A stretch of DNA of 7,253 bases from an uncultured Elusimicrobia bacterium (GCA_900321055.1 ONUQ01000060.1:1-7253); one strand, 5' to 3'; positions 1 through 6,304 are shown, numbered from the stretch's first letter. Made by a program: numbers and translations. The notes: generated from the sequence alone by a model not told the origin.

Positions 1-1
1 A

Positions 2-271
2 ACATCCGCACTTTCGTTTATTAATACTCCGGAACTTACTTTCACTAAAGAAATAAGAAGTGCAGTGTTAATGATACACGGTGAAAAGGCACATTCCTGC
101 TATTTCAGCAAAGATGCTTATATAGATATGGTTCAAGGTGAAGGCAGTAAATATAAAGATAACAAAGAAATTATGATTATTCCGGGTGCAAGCCATGTAG
201 ATTTGTACGATAATGCGGATGTAATTCCTTTTGATAAAATAGAACAATTTTTCAAAACATATTTAAAATAA
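2..271 (+). CDS. alpha/beta hydrolase, C-terminal part (5' end outside window)
   Basis: The reading frame is open from base 2, giving 89 residues and a TAA stop at 269-271. The true start lies upstream; the in-frame GTG at 65 falls inside a conserved block and is not a start. The segment VLMIHGEKAHS (residues 22-32 of the visible part) is the strand-plus-turn typical of the dienelactone-hydrolase-like alpha/beta hydrolases found in bacterial accessory operons. The block IIPGASHVDLYD further on carries the expected catalytic histidine in GASH, and the protein ends with the usual amphipathic helix (PFDKIEQFFKTYL). The nucleophile serine and most of the core lie outside the window, so substrate and any signal peptide cannot be judged. 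The next gene starts 8 nt after the stop, so this is the upstream member of an operon with the cyclophilin-like and flavodoxin genes. Confidence 0.88.
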   Translation, partial: TSALSFINTPELTFTKEIRSAVLMIHGEKAHSCYFSKDAYIDMVQGEGSKYKDNKEIMIIPGASHVDLYDNADVIPFDKIEQFFKTYLK

Positions 272-279
272 ATTAAATA

Positions 280-699
280 ATGAAAAAGATTATAGTTTTT
301 ATTTTAATCATATTGTTTACGGGAGTTTTTTTGGAAGTAGGTTTTACTCAACAAAATTATATGAATATTAAAGTTAATAACAAAAATTTTACAGTTGTTC
401 TTGAAGATAATAAAACGGTAAAATCTTTAACTCAAAAGCTCCCGATAACATTGGAAATGTCGGATTTAAACAATAACGAAAAATATTGTTATTTGGATTT
501 TGTGCTTCCTACAGATTCAAAATCGGTAAGATATATTAAAAAAGGTGATGTTATGCTTTTCGGTAACAATTGCCTTGTAATATTCTATAAAAGTTTTACA
601 ACCTCTTACGGTTACACAAAAATAGGATATATAAAAAATTCAAATGATATAGAACAGGTGTTAGGAAAATCAACAATAGAAGCTATTTTTGAAAAATAA
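280..699 (+). CDS. exported cyclophilin-like fold protein (139 aa)
   Basis: Residues 1-23 are a Lys-Lys start followed by a long hydrophobic stretch, which reads as a signal peptide or membrane anchor; no clear AxA cleavage site is visible. Residues about 27-137 match the bacterial cyclophilin-like family (PF18050 type). Visible landmarks are the strand NFTVVLEDN, the LPITLEMSDLN...EKYCYL block (54-72), GDVMLFGNNCLVIFYKSF (89-106) and TSYGYTKIGYI (108-118). Family members share the cyclophilin barrel, but prolyl-isomerase activity has not been shown for them as a group, so I do not call it an isomerase. There is no Shine-Dalgarno sequence in the 8-nt gap from the hydrolase stop, so translation may be coupled. 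The next gene is a flavodoxin, a partner this family often has. The biochemical role is unknown. Confidence 0.86.
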   Translation: MKKIIVFILIILFTGVFLEVGFTQQNYMNIKVNNKNFTVVLEDNKTVKSLTQKLPITLEMSDLNNNEKYCYLDFVLPTDSKSVRYIKKGDVMLFGNNCLVIFYKSFTTSYGYTKIGYIKNSNDIEQVLGKSTIEAIFEK

Positions 700-706
700 A
701 TTTTTC

Positions 707-711
707 GGGAG
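707..711 (+). promoter_or_regulatory. Shine-Dalgarno GGGAG for the flavodoxin gene
   Basis: GGGAG lies 8 nt upstream of the ATG at 720, in the 20-nt gap after the cyclophilin-like gene. It is the clearest ribosome-binding site in the window and fixes the start so that the signal peptide is included. Confidence 0.7.
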
Positions 712-719
712 AAACAACA

Positions 720-1322
720 ATGAAAATAAAATTTATTTACAATTTAATTTTATCGGCGGTTATGATATTTTGTGTGGCAGGATACTCTTTAGCAGAACAA
801 AAAACACAAGGAAAAAGAAATGATACATTGATAATATATTATTCATATACAGGAAATTCTAAAACAATTGCAGAATATGCAAAGAAAAAGTTAACTGCAG
901 ACATATTGGAATTGGAACCGAAAATTCCTTTCTCTACCGATTATGATACAGTTGTAAAAGAATGGCAAAATAATGATATAAAAAAAGATGTTGAAATAAA
1001 GCCGGTAAAAATAAACTTAAAAAAATATAAGAAAATTGTTTTAATAACTTGTGTATGGTGGTATGGAATATCTCCGGTTATGAAAAAATTTTTAAAAGAA
1101 TATGACCTATCCGATAAAGATGTGATAGTTGCCTCGGCAAATGCAGGGGGGTTGGGGCATTCGTTTGAAGATTACAAGACATTATTATCAAAATCCAATA
1201 TTAAAGGGGAACTTGATTTAGTGTTCGGCTCTCAAGAAAATGACAGAAACAAACTTAAAACATCATACAAAGAAATAGATGATTGGTTAAATAAATTAAC
1301 GGCTAAACCGCTAAACAATTGA
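720..1322 (+). CDS. exported flavodoxin-family protein (200 aa)
   Basis: This is a flavodoxin-fold FMN-binding protein, expected to carry electrons or reduce quinone-like substrates. The phosphate-binding loop S42-Y-T-G-N-S-K48 follows the first beta strand (LIIYY). The second landmark is CVWWYGISP (111-119), the aromatic FMN-loop region of the Flavodoxin_4 type. The third is SANAGGLGHSFEDY (139-152), corresponding to the family's glycine-rich block before the GHSF helix. Residues 1-25 are a signal peptide: MKIK, a hydrophobic core, and YSLA before Glu26 as a likely type I cleavage site, so the mature protein is probably periplasmic. Export of a flavodoxin is unusual compared with classic cytoplasmic flavodoxins but recurs in gut bacteria. 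It follows the cyclophilin-like gene by 20 nt and probably ends the operon. I see no convincing terminator after it. Confidence 0.9.
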   Translation: MKIKFIYNLILSAVMIFCVAGYSLAEQKTQGKRNDTLIIYYSYTGNSKTIAEYAKKKLTADILELEPKIPFSTDYDTVVKEWQNNDIKKDVEIKPVKINLKKYKKIVLITCVWWYGISPVMKKFLKEYDLSDKDVIVASANAGGLGHSFEDYKTLLSKSNIKGELDLVFGSQENDRNKLKTSYKEIDDWLNKLTAKPLNN

Positions 1323-1431
1323 AATTTACTGTTAACCAATACAACATATTGAAAAAGATTGTTAAATTTTAATAGAATGTAAAAAATTACTTTTAGCTTA
1401 GTATTGATAGTAGTTTTTTAAACTTAATATA
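1323..1431. other. intergenic DNA upstream of the palindromic element
   Basis: This is AT-rich DNA after the flavodoxin stop with no open frame of note on either strand and no strong hairpin followed by a T-run. Its last bases (1421-1430, AACTTAATAT) reappear at 2885-2894. Confidence 0.6.
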
Positions 1432-1608
1432 TGCGAATGCTGAATAAATTACAGCATTAGAACTTTTTATGAATTTTCGCTATAACTTCGGCAAAATTTT
1501 TTGAAATAGAAAGCCACTATTTCTTCAAAATTTTTTCTTGTTATAACAAAAATTTTCTAAAAATCTTTAACACCGTAATTTATTCAGTATTCGCAAAGTT
1601 TTTGGAAT
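1421..1608 (+). repeat. interrupted copy of a 26-nt direct repeat (occupied site)
   Basis: The left part AACTTAATAT (1421-1430) and the right part AAAGTTTTTGGAAT (1595-1608) are separated by the palindromic element. The intact partner copy is at 2885-2910. The base at 1595 is shared between the element's inverted repeat and the flank. Confidence 0.65.
1432..1595. mobile_element. MITE-like palindromic element, about 164 bp, with 21-nt terminal inverted repeats
   Basis: The ends 1432-1452 and 1575-1595 are inverted repeats matching at 20 of 21 positions; the left end reads TGCGAATGCTGAATAAATTA and the right end is its near reverse complement. The complementarity continues imperfectly to the centre: TATAAC at 1481-1486 faces GTTATA at 1540-1545, and GAAATAG at 1503-1509 pairs with CTATTTC at 1517-1523 around a 7-nt loop. 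The whole element can therefore fold into one long hairpin on either strand. It has no coding capacity. Its flanks, AACTTAATAT on the left and AAAGTTTTTGGAAT on the right, lie 2 nt apart at 2885-2910 without the element, as expected of an empty target site. No clear target-site duplication is visible. It resembles non-autonomous MITE or palindromic chromosomal elements; the family is not recognised. Confidence 0.7.
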
Positions 1609-1703
1609 TTATATATGTAAATAAAAAAATATTCCGGTAAAGTGGCGACAGTGGTGCAAAAATTAACAAATTTTCATTATTTAAAACTAAAAGGCTTTAT
1701 ATT
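1609..1703. other. short leader of the DUF1016 gene
   Basis: There are 95 nt between the repeat and the DUF1016 start. GGAAT at 1604-1608 faces ATTCC further on as a weak 5-bp hairpin. A locally less AT-rich patch follows it. AAAAGG at 1689-1694 is a plausible Shine-Dalgarno sequence 9 nt before the ATG. No promoter stands out. Confidence 0.4.
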
Positions 1704-2708
1704 ATGATAATTTCTTACGATAAACACTTTAAAAAAATTGTTGATATTATAGAAATAGCAAGAAACAGAACATATCGTAAAATAAATGAAGAATTAATTT
1801 TGATGTATAAAAGAATAGGTAAATATATAAGCGAACAATCAACAGATACAAAATATGGTGATGCTTTTATACAAAAAATGGCTGATTTTTTTGCAGAAAA
1901 ATATCCGGATTTAAAAGGGTTTAATCGCCGGGGACTTTATAGAATGAAACAGTTTTATGAACTTTACAAAGATAATTTAATTGTGTCTCCACTGGTGACA
2001 CAATTAAGTTGGTCTAATCACTTAAAAATAATGTCTTCTTGTAAAACAATGGAAGAACGAATATTTTATATGAATATGTGTATTAATGAGCATCTTTCAA
2101 AAAGAGAATTAGAAAGGCAAATTGATAGCGGATATTATGAAAGGTATATGTTATCAAAAAAATCTTTATCACCTGCTATTGAAAAAACAAAAAAGGCAAC
2201 AGGTAATATTTTTCTTGATAATTATGTTCTTGATTTTCTGGATGTTCCGGAAACAATTTCAGAATATGATTTACAAAAATCAATTATAAAAAATCTTAAA
2301 AATTTTATTCTTGAAATTGGTAAAAATTTTACATTTGTAGGAGAAGAGTATCGTGTTCAGGTAGGTAAACATGATTATTATATTGATTTATTGTTTTACC
2401 ATAGGGGGCTTTCTTGTCTTGTAGCTTTTGAATTAAAAATCGGAGAATTTAAACCGGAATATATTGGTAAAATGAATCTTTATCTTGAAGCTCTTGATAG
2501 AGAAGTAAAAAAAGAAAATGAAAATCCAAGTGTAGGAATTATTTTGTGTGCAAGCAAAGATGATGAAGTTGTTGAATTTGCACTTAGTCGCAGTTTGTCT
2601 CCTACTATGGTTTCGGAATATAATCTTAAATTGATTGATAAAAAATTATTACAAAAAAAATTAAAAGAATATATAGAATTAGCAGAAAATGTTTCTGATA
2701 AACACTAA
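1704..2708 (+). CDS. DUF1016 / YhcG-type PDDEXK nuclease (334 aa)
   Basis: This protein has the two-domain layout of the YhcG/DUF1016 family. The N-terminal helical domain (about 15-150) includes the YGDAFIQKMADFFAEKYPDLKG-type block (from residue 51) and LVTQLSWSNHLKIM (97-110). The C-terminal PDDEXK nuclease domain spans about 165-330. The nuclease core is intact by eye: acidic residues in GEEYRVQV, D228 in YYIDLLFYH, E243-L-K245 in AFELKIGEFKPEY, then GKMNLYLEALD and VGIILCASKDDEVVEFAL. Length is normal for the family (about 330-350 aa). These proteins are predicted metal-dependent DNA nucleases often found in defence islands or next to restriction genes; the exact substrate is unproven. 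The start at 1704 is supported by AAAAGG 9 nt upstream. The gene is monocistronic here and lies between two copies of a 26-nt repeat, which may indicate a cassette acquired or moved as a unit. Confidence 0.92.
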   Translation: MIISYDKHFKKIVDIIEIARNRTYRKINEELILMYKRIGKYISEQSTDTKYGDAFIQKMADFFAEKYPDLKGFNRRGLYRMKQFYELYKDNLIVSPLVTQLSWSNHLKIMSSCKTMEERIFYMNMCINEHLSKRELERQIDSGYYERYMLSKKSLSPAIEKTKKATGNIFLDNYVLDFLDVPETISEYDLQKSIIKNLKNFILEIGKNFTFVGEEYRVQVGKHDYYIDLLFYHRGLSCLVAFELKIGEFKPEYIGKMNLYLEALDREVKKENENPSVGIILCASKDDEVVEFALSRSLSPTMVSEYNLKLIDKKLLQKKLKEYIELAENVSDKH

Positions 2709-2720
2709 AAATATATTAAA

Positions 2721-2749
2721 TTTATAATTTATTTAAAAAAATTTATAAT
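2721..2749 (+). promoter_or_regulatory. candidate sigma-70 promoter upstream of the RNA/helicase unit
   Basis: TTTATA at 2721-2726 (4 of 6 to TTGACA) lies 17 nt upstream of a perfect TATAAT at 2744-2749, predicting transcription from about 2756. The motif AAATTTATAAT occurs twice, at 2718-2728 and 2739-2749, so a second TATAAT lies at 2723-2728. In DNA this AT-rich such matches arise easily. The support is the position, just after the DUF1016 stop and before the structured leader. Confidence 0.35.
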
Positions 2750-2767
2750 ATGGGTATTAAAAAAAAT

Positions 2768-2792
2768 ATTTGGTAAAACCTGTTTACGAAAT
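2768..2792. promoter_or_regulatory. operator-like dyad, 10-nt arms, 5-nt spacer
   Basis: ATTTGGTAAA (2768-2777) and TTTACGAAAT (2783-2792) are inverted repeats with one mismatch around ACCTG. The dyad begins about 12 nt after the predicted transcription start, where a repressor site would sit. As RNA it would be a weak AT-rich hairpin, so a DNA operator is slightly favoured. No regulator gene is present in the window. Confidence 0.35.
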
Positions 2793-2839
2793 TGCTATAA
2801 AAAAGGAGAAAATTTTAATAAAAAGTAGTTCGTTGTTCA

Positions 2840-2880
2840 AACTATCAGTTGCTCAGCTTATAAGCGAATCAGCTGTGGTT
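2840..2880 (+). ncRNA. leader hairpin with two + strand G-U pairs
   Basis: AACTA (2840-2844) pairs with TGGTT (2876-2880), and CAGTTG (2846-2851) pairs with CAGCTG (2870-2875), with one bulged T at 2845. The inner palindrome GCTTATAAGC (2856-2865) can cap it. The two non-Watson-Crick positions are U-G pairs only if the + strand is transcribed (A-C on the other strand), which supports an RNA read in the direction of the helicase. An AGGAG (2804-2808) lies upstream without a following ATG/GTG/TTG at usual spacing. Confidence 0.45.
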
Positions 2881-2884
2881 ATAT

Positions 2885-2910
2885 AACTTAATATTGAAAG
2901 TTTTTGGAAT
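2885..2910 (+). repeat. intact 26-nt direct repeat copy (empty site)
   Basis: AACTTAATAT, then TG, then AAAGTTTTTGGAAT. It matches the flanks of the palindromic element (1421-1430 and 1595-1608) at 24 of 26 positions. Its last ten bases also form the 5' arm of the terminal stem of the structured RNA candidate. Confidence 0.7.
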
Positions 2911-3142
2911 CCGAAAGGATAGACTTTTGTTATTTGCAAAAGTGTTTCTAAACCAAAAACAGACCGTATAGGAATAAAGGATTAAGACTAATTACCTTAA
3001 CCTTTTATTCCGAGTGTTCTTTGCCCTTTGGGGCAAAGAGCTACGGCTGTTTATTTTGTGTCTTTAGAACCACATGGAATAATTCAGCCGTTTTAATTTT
3101 GCCTAAAAATCCACAAAAACAATCCTTTCAAAATTCCAAAAA
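2901..3142 (+). ncRNA. candidate structured RNA, about 242 nt, unassigned family
   Basis: Pairings found by eye: a terminal stem TTTTTGGAAT (2901-2910) with ATTCCAAAAA (3133-3142), extended past a small internal loop by GAAAGGAT (2913-2920) with ATCCTTTC (3122-3129); a hairpin ACTTTTG/CAAAAGT (2923-2929/2937-2943); TTCTAAA/TTTAGAA (2946-2952/3063-3069); AAACAG-A-CCGTA/TACGGCTGTTT (2957-2968/3042-3052) with one bulged A; a long hairpin from GGAATAAA (2971-2978) to TTTATTCC (3004-3011) extended by GG/CC and TTAAG/CTTAA; and a 9-bp hairpin TCTTTGCCC/GGGCAAAGA (3018-3026/3031-3039). These nest without conflict into a branched fold. It ends 11 nt before the helicase ATG, so it is either a 5' leader element or a separate RNA. 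I see no tmRNA, RNase P, SRP, 6S or riboswitch signature and no reverse transcriptase nearby. Strand is inferred from the neighbours. Confidence 0.55.
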
Positions 3143-3153
3143 AAAGAATAAAA

Positions 3154-6100
3154 ATGGCATTTCAAACACAAAATTTAATTGAAGAATTTAACAAAATAAT
3201 TTCCGTAAGGCATAACTGTGTGGTTAATATTGTCAACGATAAACTTACACTTTCGGTATTTTCTTTGCTTCAACAAAATTTGGCAAACATAAAAGAAATA
3301 AATTTTATCATGCGAAATATAAACTTTATACCTAAAAATCATGAAATTGTAAGAGAATTTGAAATAGATATTAATGAAACATTGTTTAATGCTTATGATA
3401 TTGTAGAAAAAAATAAATTAACCCATTTTGATAAAGCAAAATCAATGTCTGACTTTATAAAACAACATGTAAATATAAAAAAAACAACGGGTAATTGCCA
3501 AATTAACGGAAATGTTTTACTTGTAGATAACGACTATATGTTACAGGGTTCATCTTCATTGGAATTATCAAATAAACAAAGCAAAATAAATTATGTAAAT
3601 TTTGATTCTGTTATAAAAGCCGATATGGACAAAAAACAAATAGAAACTGCTCAAAATGTTTTTTCAAATATATGGAACAATACACAATACACTGTTGATT
3701 GCAAAGATGAAATTTTAAAAAGTTTAGAATATGTTTATAAAGAACATTCTGCAGAATTTGTTTATTATTACACTTTAAACGATTTATTTAGGCAACAATT
3801 GGATTACGGTATAGAAAAATTTGAAAAAGATAATGTTAATTTTAAGCAAACTAAAATATGGCAAATGTTATATCCTTTTCAAAAGGATGCAGTTCTTTCC
3901 GCAATACAAAAAATACATAAATATAACGGTTGTATTATTGCCGACAGTGTCGGTTTAGGTAAAACATTTGAAGCTCTTGCCATAATAAAATATTTTGAAT
4001 TAAGACAAGATAATGTTTTGGTATTAACACCTGCAAAACTATACGATAATTGGAATTCATTTAAAGGAGCATATAAAGACAGTTTTCTTGAAGAAACTTT
4101 CAACTATAAAATAATGTTTCATACGGATTTATCAAGGTATAAAGGCGAATCTAAAAGCGGTTACGATTTATCAAGGTTTGATTGGGGGAAATACGATTTA
4201 CTTGTTATAGATGAAAGTCATAATTTTCGTAACAGAATAGAAAAACAGGAAGGTATTACAAGATACAAACGGTTAATGAACGATGTTATTAAAGCAAACA
4301 GAAATACAAAAGTTTTGTTGCTTTCTGCAACACCGGTAAATAATTCTCTTATAGATTTAAGAAATCAAATAAGCATTATTACAACGGATAACGATGATGC
4401 TTTTCAAAATGAAGGAATAGAAAGTGTTGCTAATTTAATAAGAAATTCGTCAACAGAGTTAAATAAATGGGCTCAAGATAATAACAGAAAAAAAGAACAT
4501 TTATACGATATGTTGCCTGCCGACTTTTATAAATTGTTGGAAATGGTAACAATAGCAAGGAGCAGAAAACATATTACAACTTCTTACGGAACACAAAGTT
4601 TTGGCAGTTTTCCTAAAAAACTTAAACCCGATACATACACACCGCACATAGACACAAAAAAAACTTTACTTCAATTTAAAGAAACAAATTTAAAACTTGA
4701 AGATTTAATTTTGTCCGTATATCAACCTATGAAATATATAAAACCGGAATTTTATAATTATTACAGAAACAAATTTAAAACTACAATTAACGGAAGAGAT
4801 GTTTTCTTTCATGAAGATAGAGAAATGCTTACCGCCAAAATGCATCGTTTTAATTTGTTTAAAAGGTTAGACAGTTCCGTATATGCTTTTTCTCAAACAA
4901 TTTACAGGTTGTTAGAAAAAATAAATAATTTTATTGAATTGTTAAATAAAAATTTATCAATACAAAATACTAACGATACAGAAACGGAAAATAATGATGT
5001 TTTGGATTACAAGTACGAAATAGAAGTAAAACATTTGAAAAAAGAAGAATATTTAGCAGACTTAAAATTTGACAAAGAAATAATAGAACAAATTTATAAC
5101 GAAACGGAACAACTGCTTAAACAAAACAGAGATAACAAACTAAAAACTTTGAAAAAGATTTTATTGGGAAAGATAAAAAATACACCTTATAACGACGGAA
5201 ACAAGAAAGTGTTAATATTTACTGCTTTTGCAGATACCGCAAACTATTTATATGAAAAAATAAGTAGTGATTTATTAAAAGAAAATATTTCCGTTGCCGT
5301 TGTAACAGGTTCACAAAATCCTAAATGTAATAAAAATCCGGATAACACAAAATTAGAATTTAACAGAGTGTTGGCAAGATTTTCGCCAAAATCAAAGTTA
5401 AAGAAAGTGTTAGATAGCAGTGAAGAAATTGATGTTTTAATAGGAACAGATTGTATTTCCGAAGGACAAAATTTGCAAGATTGTGATTGTGTTGTGAACT
5501 TTGATATTCAATGGAACCCCGTAATTTTAATCCAGAGATTTGGCAGAATAGACAGAATCGGTAGCACAAATCAACAAATAAAAATGATTAACTTTTTTCC
5601 CGATATGGAATTAAACGAATATTTAAACCTTGAAAACAGAGTTAAAAGTAAAATGCAGGTTGCAAATATTGCTTCTACCGGTGAAGAAAATATTTTGGAA
5701 GAAGAATTGAACGATATTTCATTTAGAAAAAAACAGTTGGAAAAGTTAAAAGAAGAAGTTATAGATATAGATGAAGCAAGAGATAATATTTCCTTAACGG
5801 ATTTAAACCTTAACGATTACCTTTTTGAACTTTCCGGATATTTAAAACAAAATAAAGAAATTGAAAAAACACCGCACGGAATATATTCGGTAGTAAGCGG
5901 GAGTTCAAAAGGAGCAATATTTTGTTTTAAACATAAAAACAATGAACAAAAACCTAAAAATGAAAGTTCAATATATCCGTATTATTTAATATATATTTCA
6001 GATGCTAAAACAATAATAAAAGGTTGTAATCAAACAAGAGAATTGTTAAAAGATTTGAGATTGTTATGTTATAACAATTCCGAAATAAATAAATCTTTAT

Positions 6101-6303
6101 TTAAAGAATTTTATAAAAAAACAAAAAATGTAAAAGATATGAGCTTTTATTCAACATTACTTACAAAAGCCATAGACAGCATACAACAAACTCAAAATAT
6201 AAACACAAAACAAACTATTTTTTCTTTTGGCGGTTATCAAAATCCTTTTGAAGAACAAACTCAAGACGATTTTGAACTAATAAGTTTTTTGGCGGTAAGA
6301 TAA
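3154..6303 (+). CDS. SNF2-type helicase with degenerate PLD-like N-terminus (1049 aa)
   Basis: This is an ATP-dependent superfamily 2 DNA translocase, probably part of a restriction or defence system. Residues about 30-210 correspond to the phospholipase-D-like N-terminal region of the helicase family that also has full PLD members. Here the usual HGKxY and GSSNFT motifs read NGNVL (118-122) and GSSSLEL (132-138), so HKD catalysis is lost. The helicase core is intact: F242-Q243-K244 in the Q-motif region, Walker A DSVGLGKT (264-271), DESH (353-356), SATP (391-394), VLIFTAFADTANYL (686-699), TDCISEGQNLQ (765-775) and QRFGRIDRIGS (794-804). An insert rich in Asn, Lys and Glu lies at about 595-665, and the C-terminal region (about 850-1049) is family-specific. 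No Shine-Dalgarno sequence precedes the ATG, and the stem of the structured RNA ends 11 nt upstream, so leader control is possible. The next gene begins 1 nt after the stop. Confidence 0.92.
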   Translation: MAFQTQNLIEEFNKIISVRHNCVVNIVNDKLTLSVFSLLQQNLANIKEINFIMRNINFIPKNHEIVREFEIDINETLFNAYDIVEKNKLTHFDKAKSMSDFIKQHVNIKKTTGNCQINGNVLLVDNDYMLQGSSSLELSNKQSKINYVNFDSVIKADMDKKQIETAQNVFSNIWNNTQYTVDCKDEILKSLEYVYKEHSAEFVYYYTLNDLFRQQLDYGIEKFEKDNVNFKQTKIWQMLYPFQKDAVLSAIQKIHKYNGCIIADSVGLGKTFEALAIIKYFELRQDNVLVLTPAKLYDNWNSFKGAYKDSFLEETFNYKIMFHTDLSRYKGESKSGYDLSRFDWGKYDLLVIDESHNFRNRIEKQEGITRYKRLMNDVIKANRNTKVLLLSATPVNNSLIDLRNQISIITTDNDDAFQNEGIESVANLIRNSSTELNKWAQDNNRKKEHLYDMLPADFYKLLEMVTIARSRKHITTSYGTQSFGSFPKKLKPDTYTPHIDTKKTLLQFKETNLKLEDLILSVYQPMKYIKPEFYNYYRNKFKTTINGRDVFFHEDREMLTAKMHRFNLFKRLDSSVYAFSQTIYRLLEKINNFIELLNKNLSIQNTNDTETENNDVLDYKYEIEVKHLKKEEYLADLKFDKEIIEQIYNETEQLLKQNRDNKLKTLKKILLGKIKNTPYNDGNKKVLIFTAFADTANYLYEKISSDLLKENISVAVVTGSQNPKCNKNPDNTKLEFNRVLARFSPKSKLKKVLDSSEEIDVLIGTDCISEGQNLQDCDCVVNFDIQWNPVILIQRFGRIDRIGSTNQQIKMINFFPDMELNEYLNLENRVKSKMQVANIASTGEENILEEELNDISFRKKQLEKLKEEVIDIDEARDNISLTDLNLNDYLFELSGYLKQNKEIEKTPHGIYSVVSGSSKGAIFCFKHKNNEQKPKNESSIYPYYLIYISDAKTIIKGCNQTRELLKDLRLLCYNNSEINKSLFKEFYKKTKNVKDMSFYSTLLTKAIDSIQQTQNINTKQTIFSFGGYQNPFEEQTQDDFELISFLAVR

Positions 6304-6304
6304 A

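Larger units (their letters stand above)
2709..3153 (+). other. 445-bp non-coding leader region with promoter-like, operator-like and RNA-like elements
   Basis: No start-to-stop gene of credible size is found here. Going downstream the stretch holds two AAATTTATAAT repeats with TATAAT boxes, a 25-bp dyad, an orphan AGGAG, a hairpin at 2840-2880, a 26-nt repeat copy, and a large branched inverted-repeat structure reaching almost to the helicase start codon. Each is listed separately. Confidence 0.7.

Noticed and set aside
65..271. Complete 68-aa gene starting at GTG 65
   Set aside because: The frame is open back to base 2, and the GTG encodes a valine inside the conserved VLMIHGE strand of an alpha/beta hydrolase, so this is the tail of a longer gene.
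2750..2776. Eight-codon leader peptide ATG...TGG TAA
   Set aside because: It overlaps the end of the predicted -10 box, has no Shine-Dalgarno sequence, and would start upstream of the predicted transcript, so it is probably chance.
2901..3142. Retron msr-msd, tmRNA, RNase P, SRP or 6S RNA
   Set aside because: The terminal inverted repeats resemble a retron layout, but no reverse transcriptase is present and the gene that follows is a helicase. I found no tmRNA, RNase P or SRP signature sequences, and the branched fold lacks the single central bubble of 6S RNA.
2901..3142. Intrinsic terminator of the DUF1016 gene
   Set aside because: None of the hairpins is followed by a run of T on the + strand, and the stem begins almost 200 nt after the DUF1016 stop.
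3879..4103. Minus-strand open frame within the helicase gene
   Set aside because: It lies opposite the Walker A region of an intact, well-conserved helicase and has no family resemblance; it is a shadow of the + strand coding.
5360..5569. Minus-strand open frame within the helicase C-terminal core
   Set aside because: It lies opposite helicase motifs V and VI, shows no recognisable domain, and is explained by the coding on the + strand.
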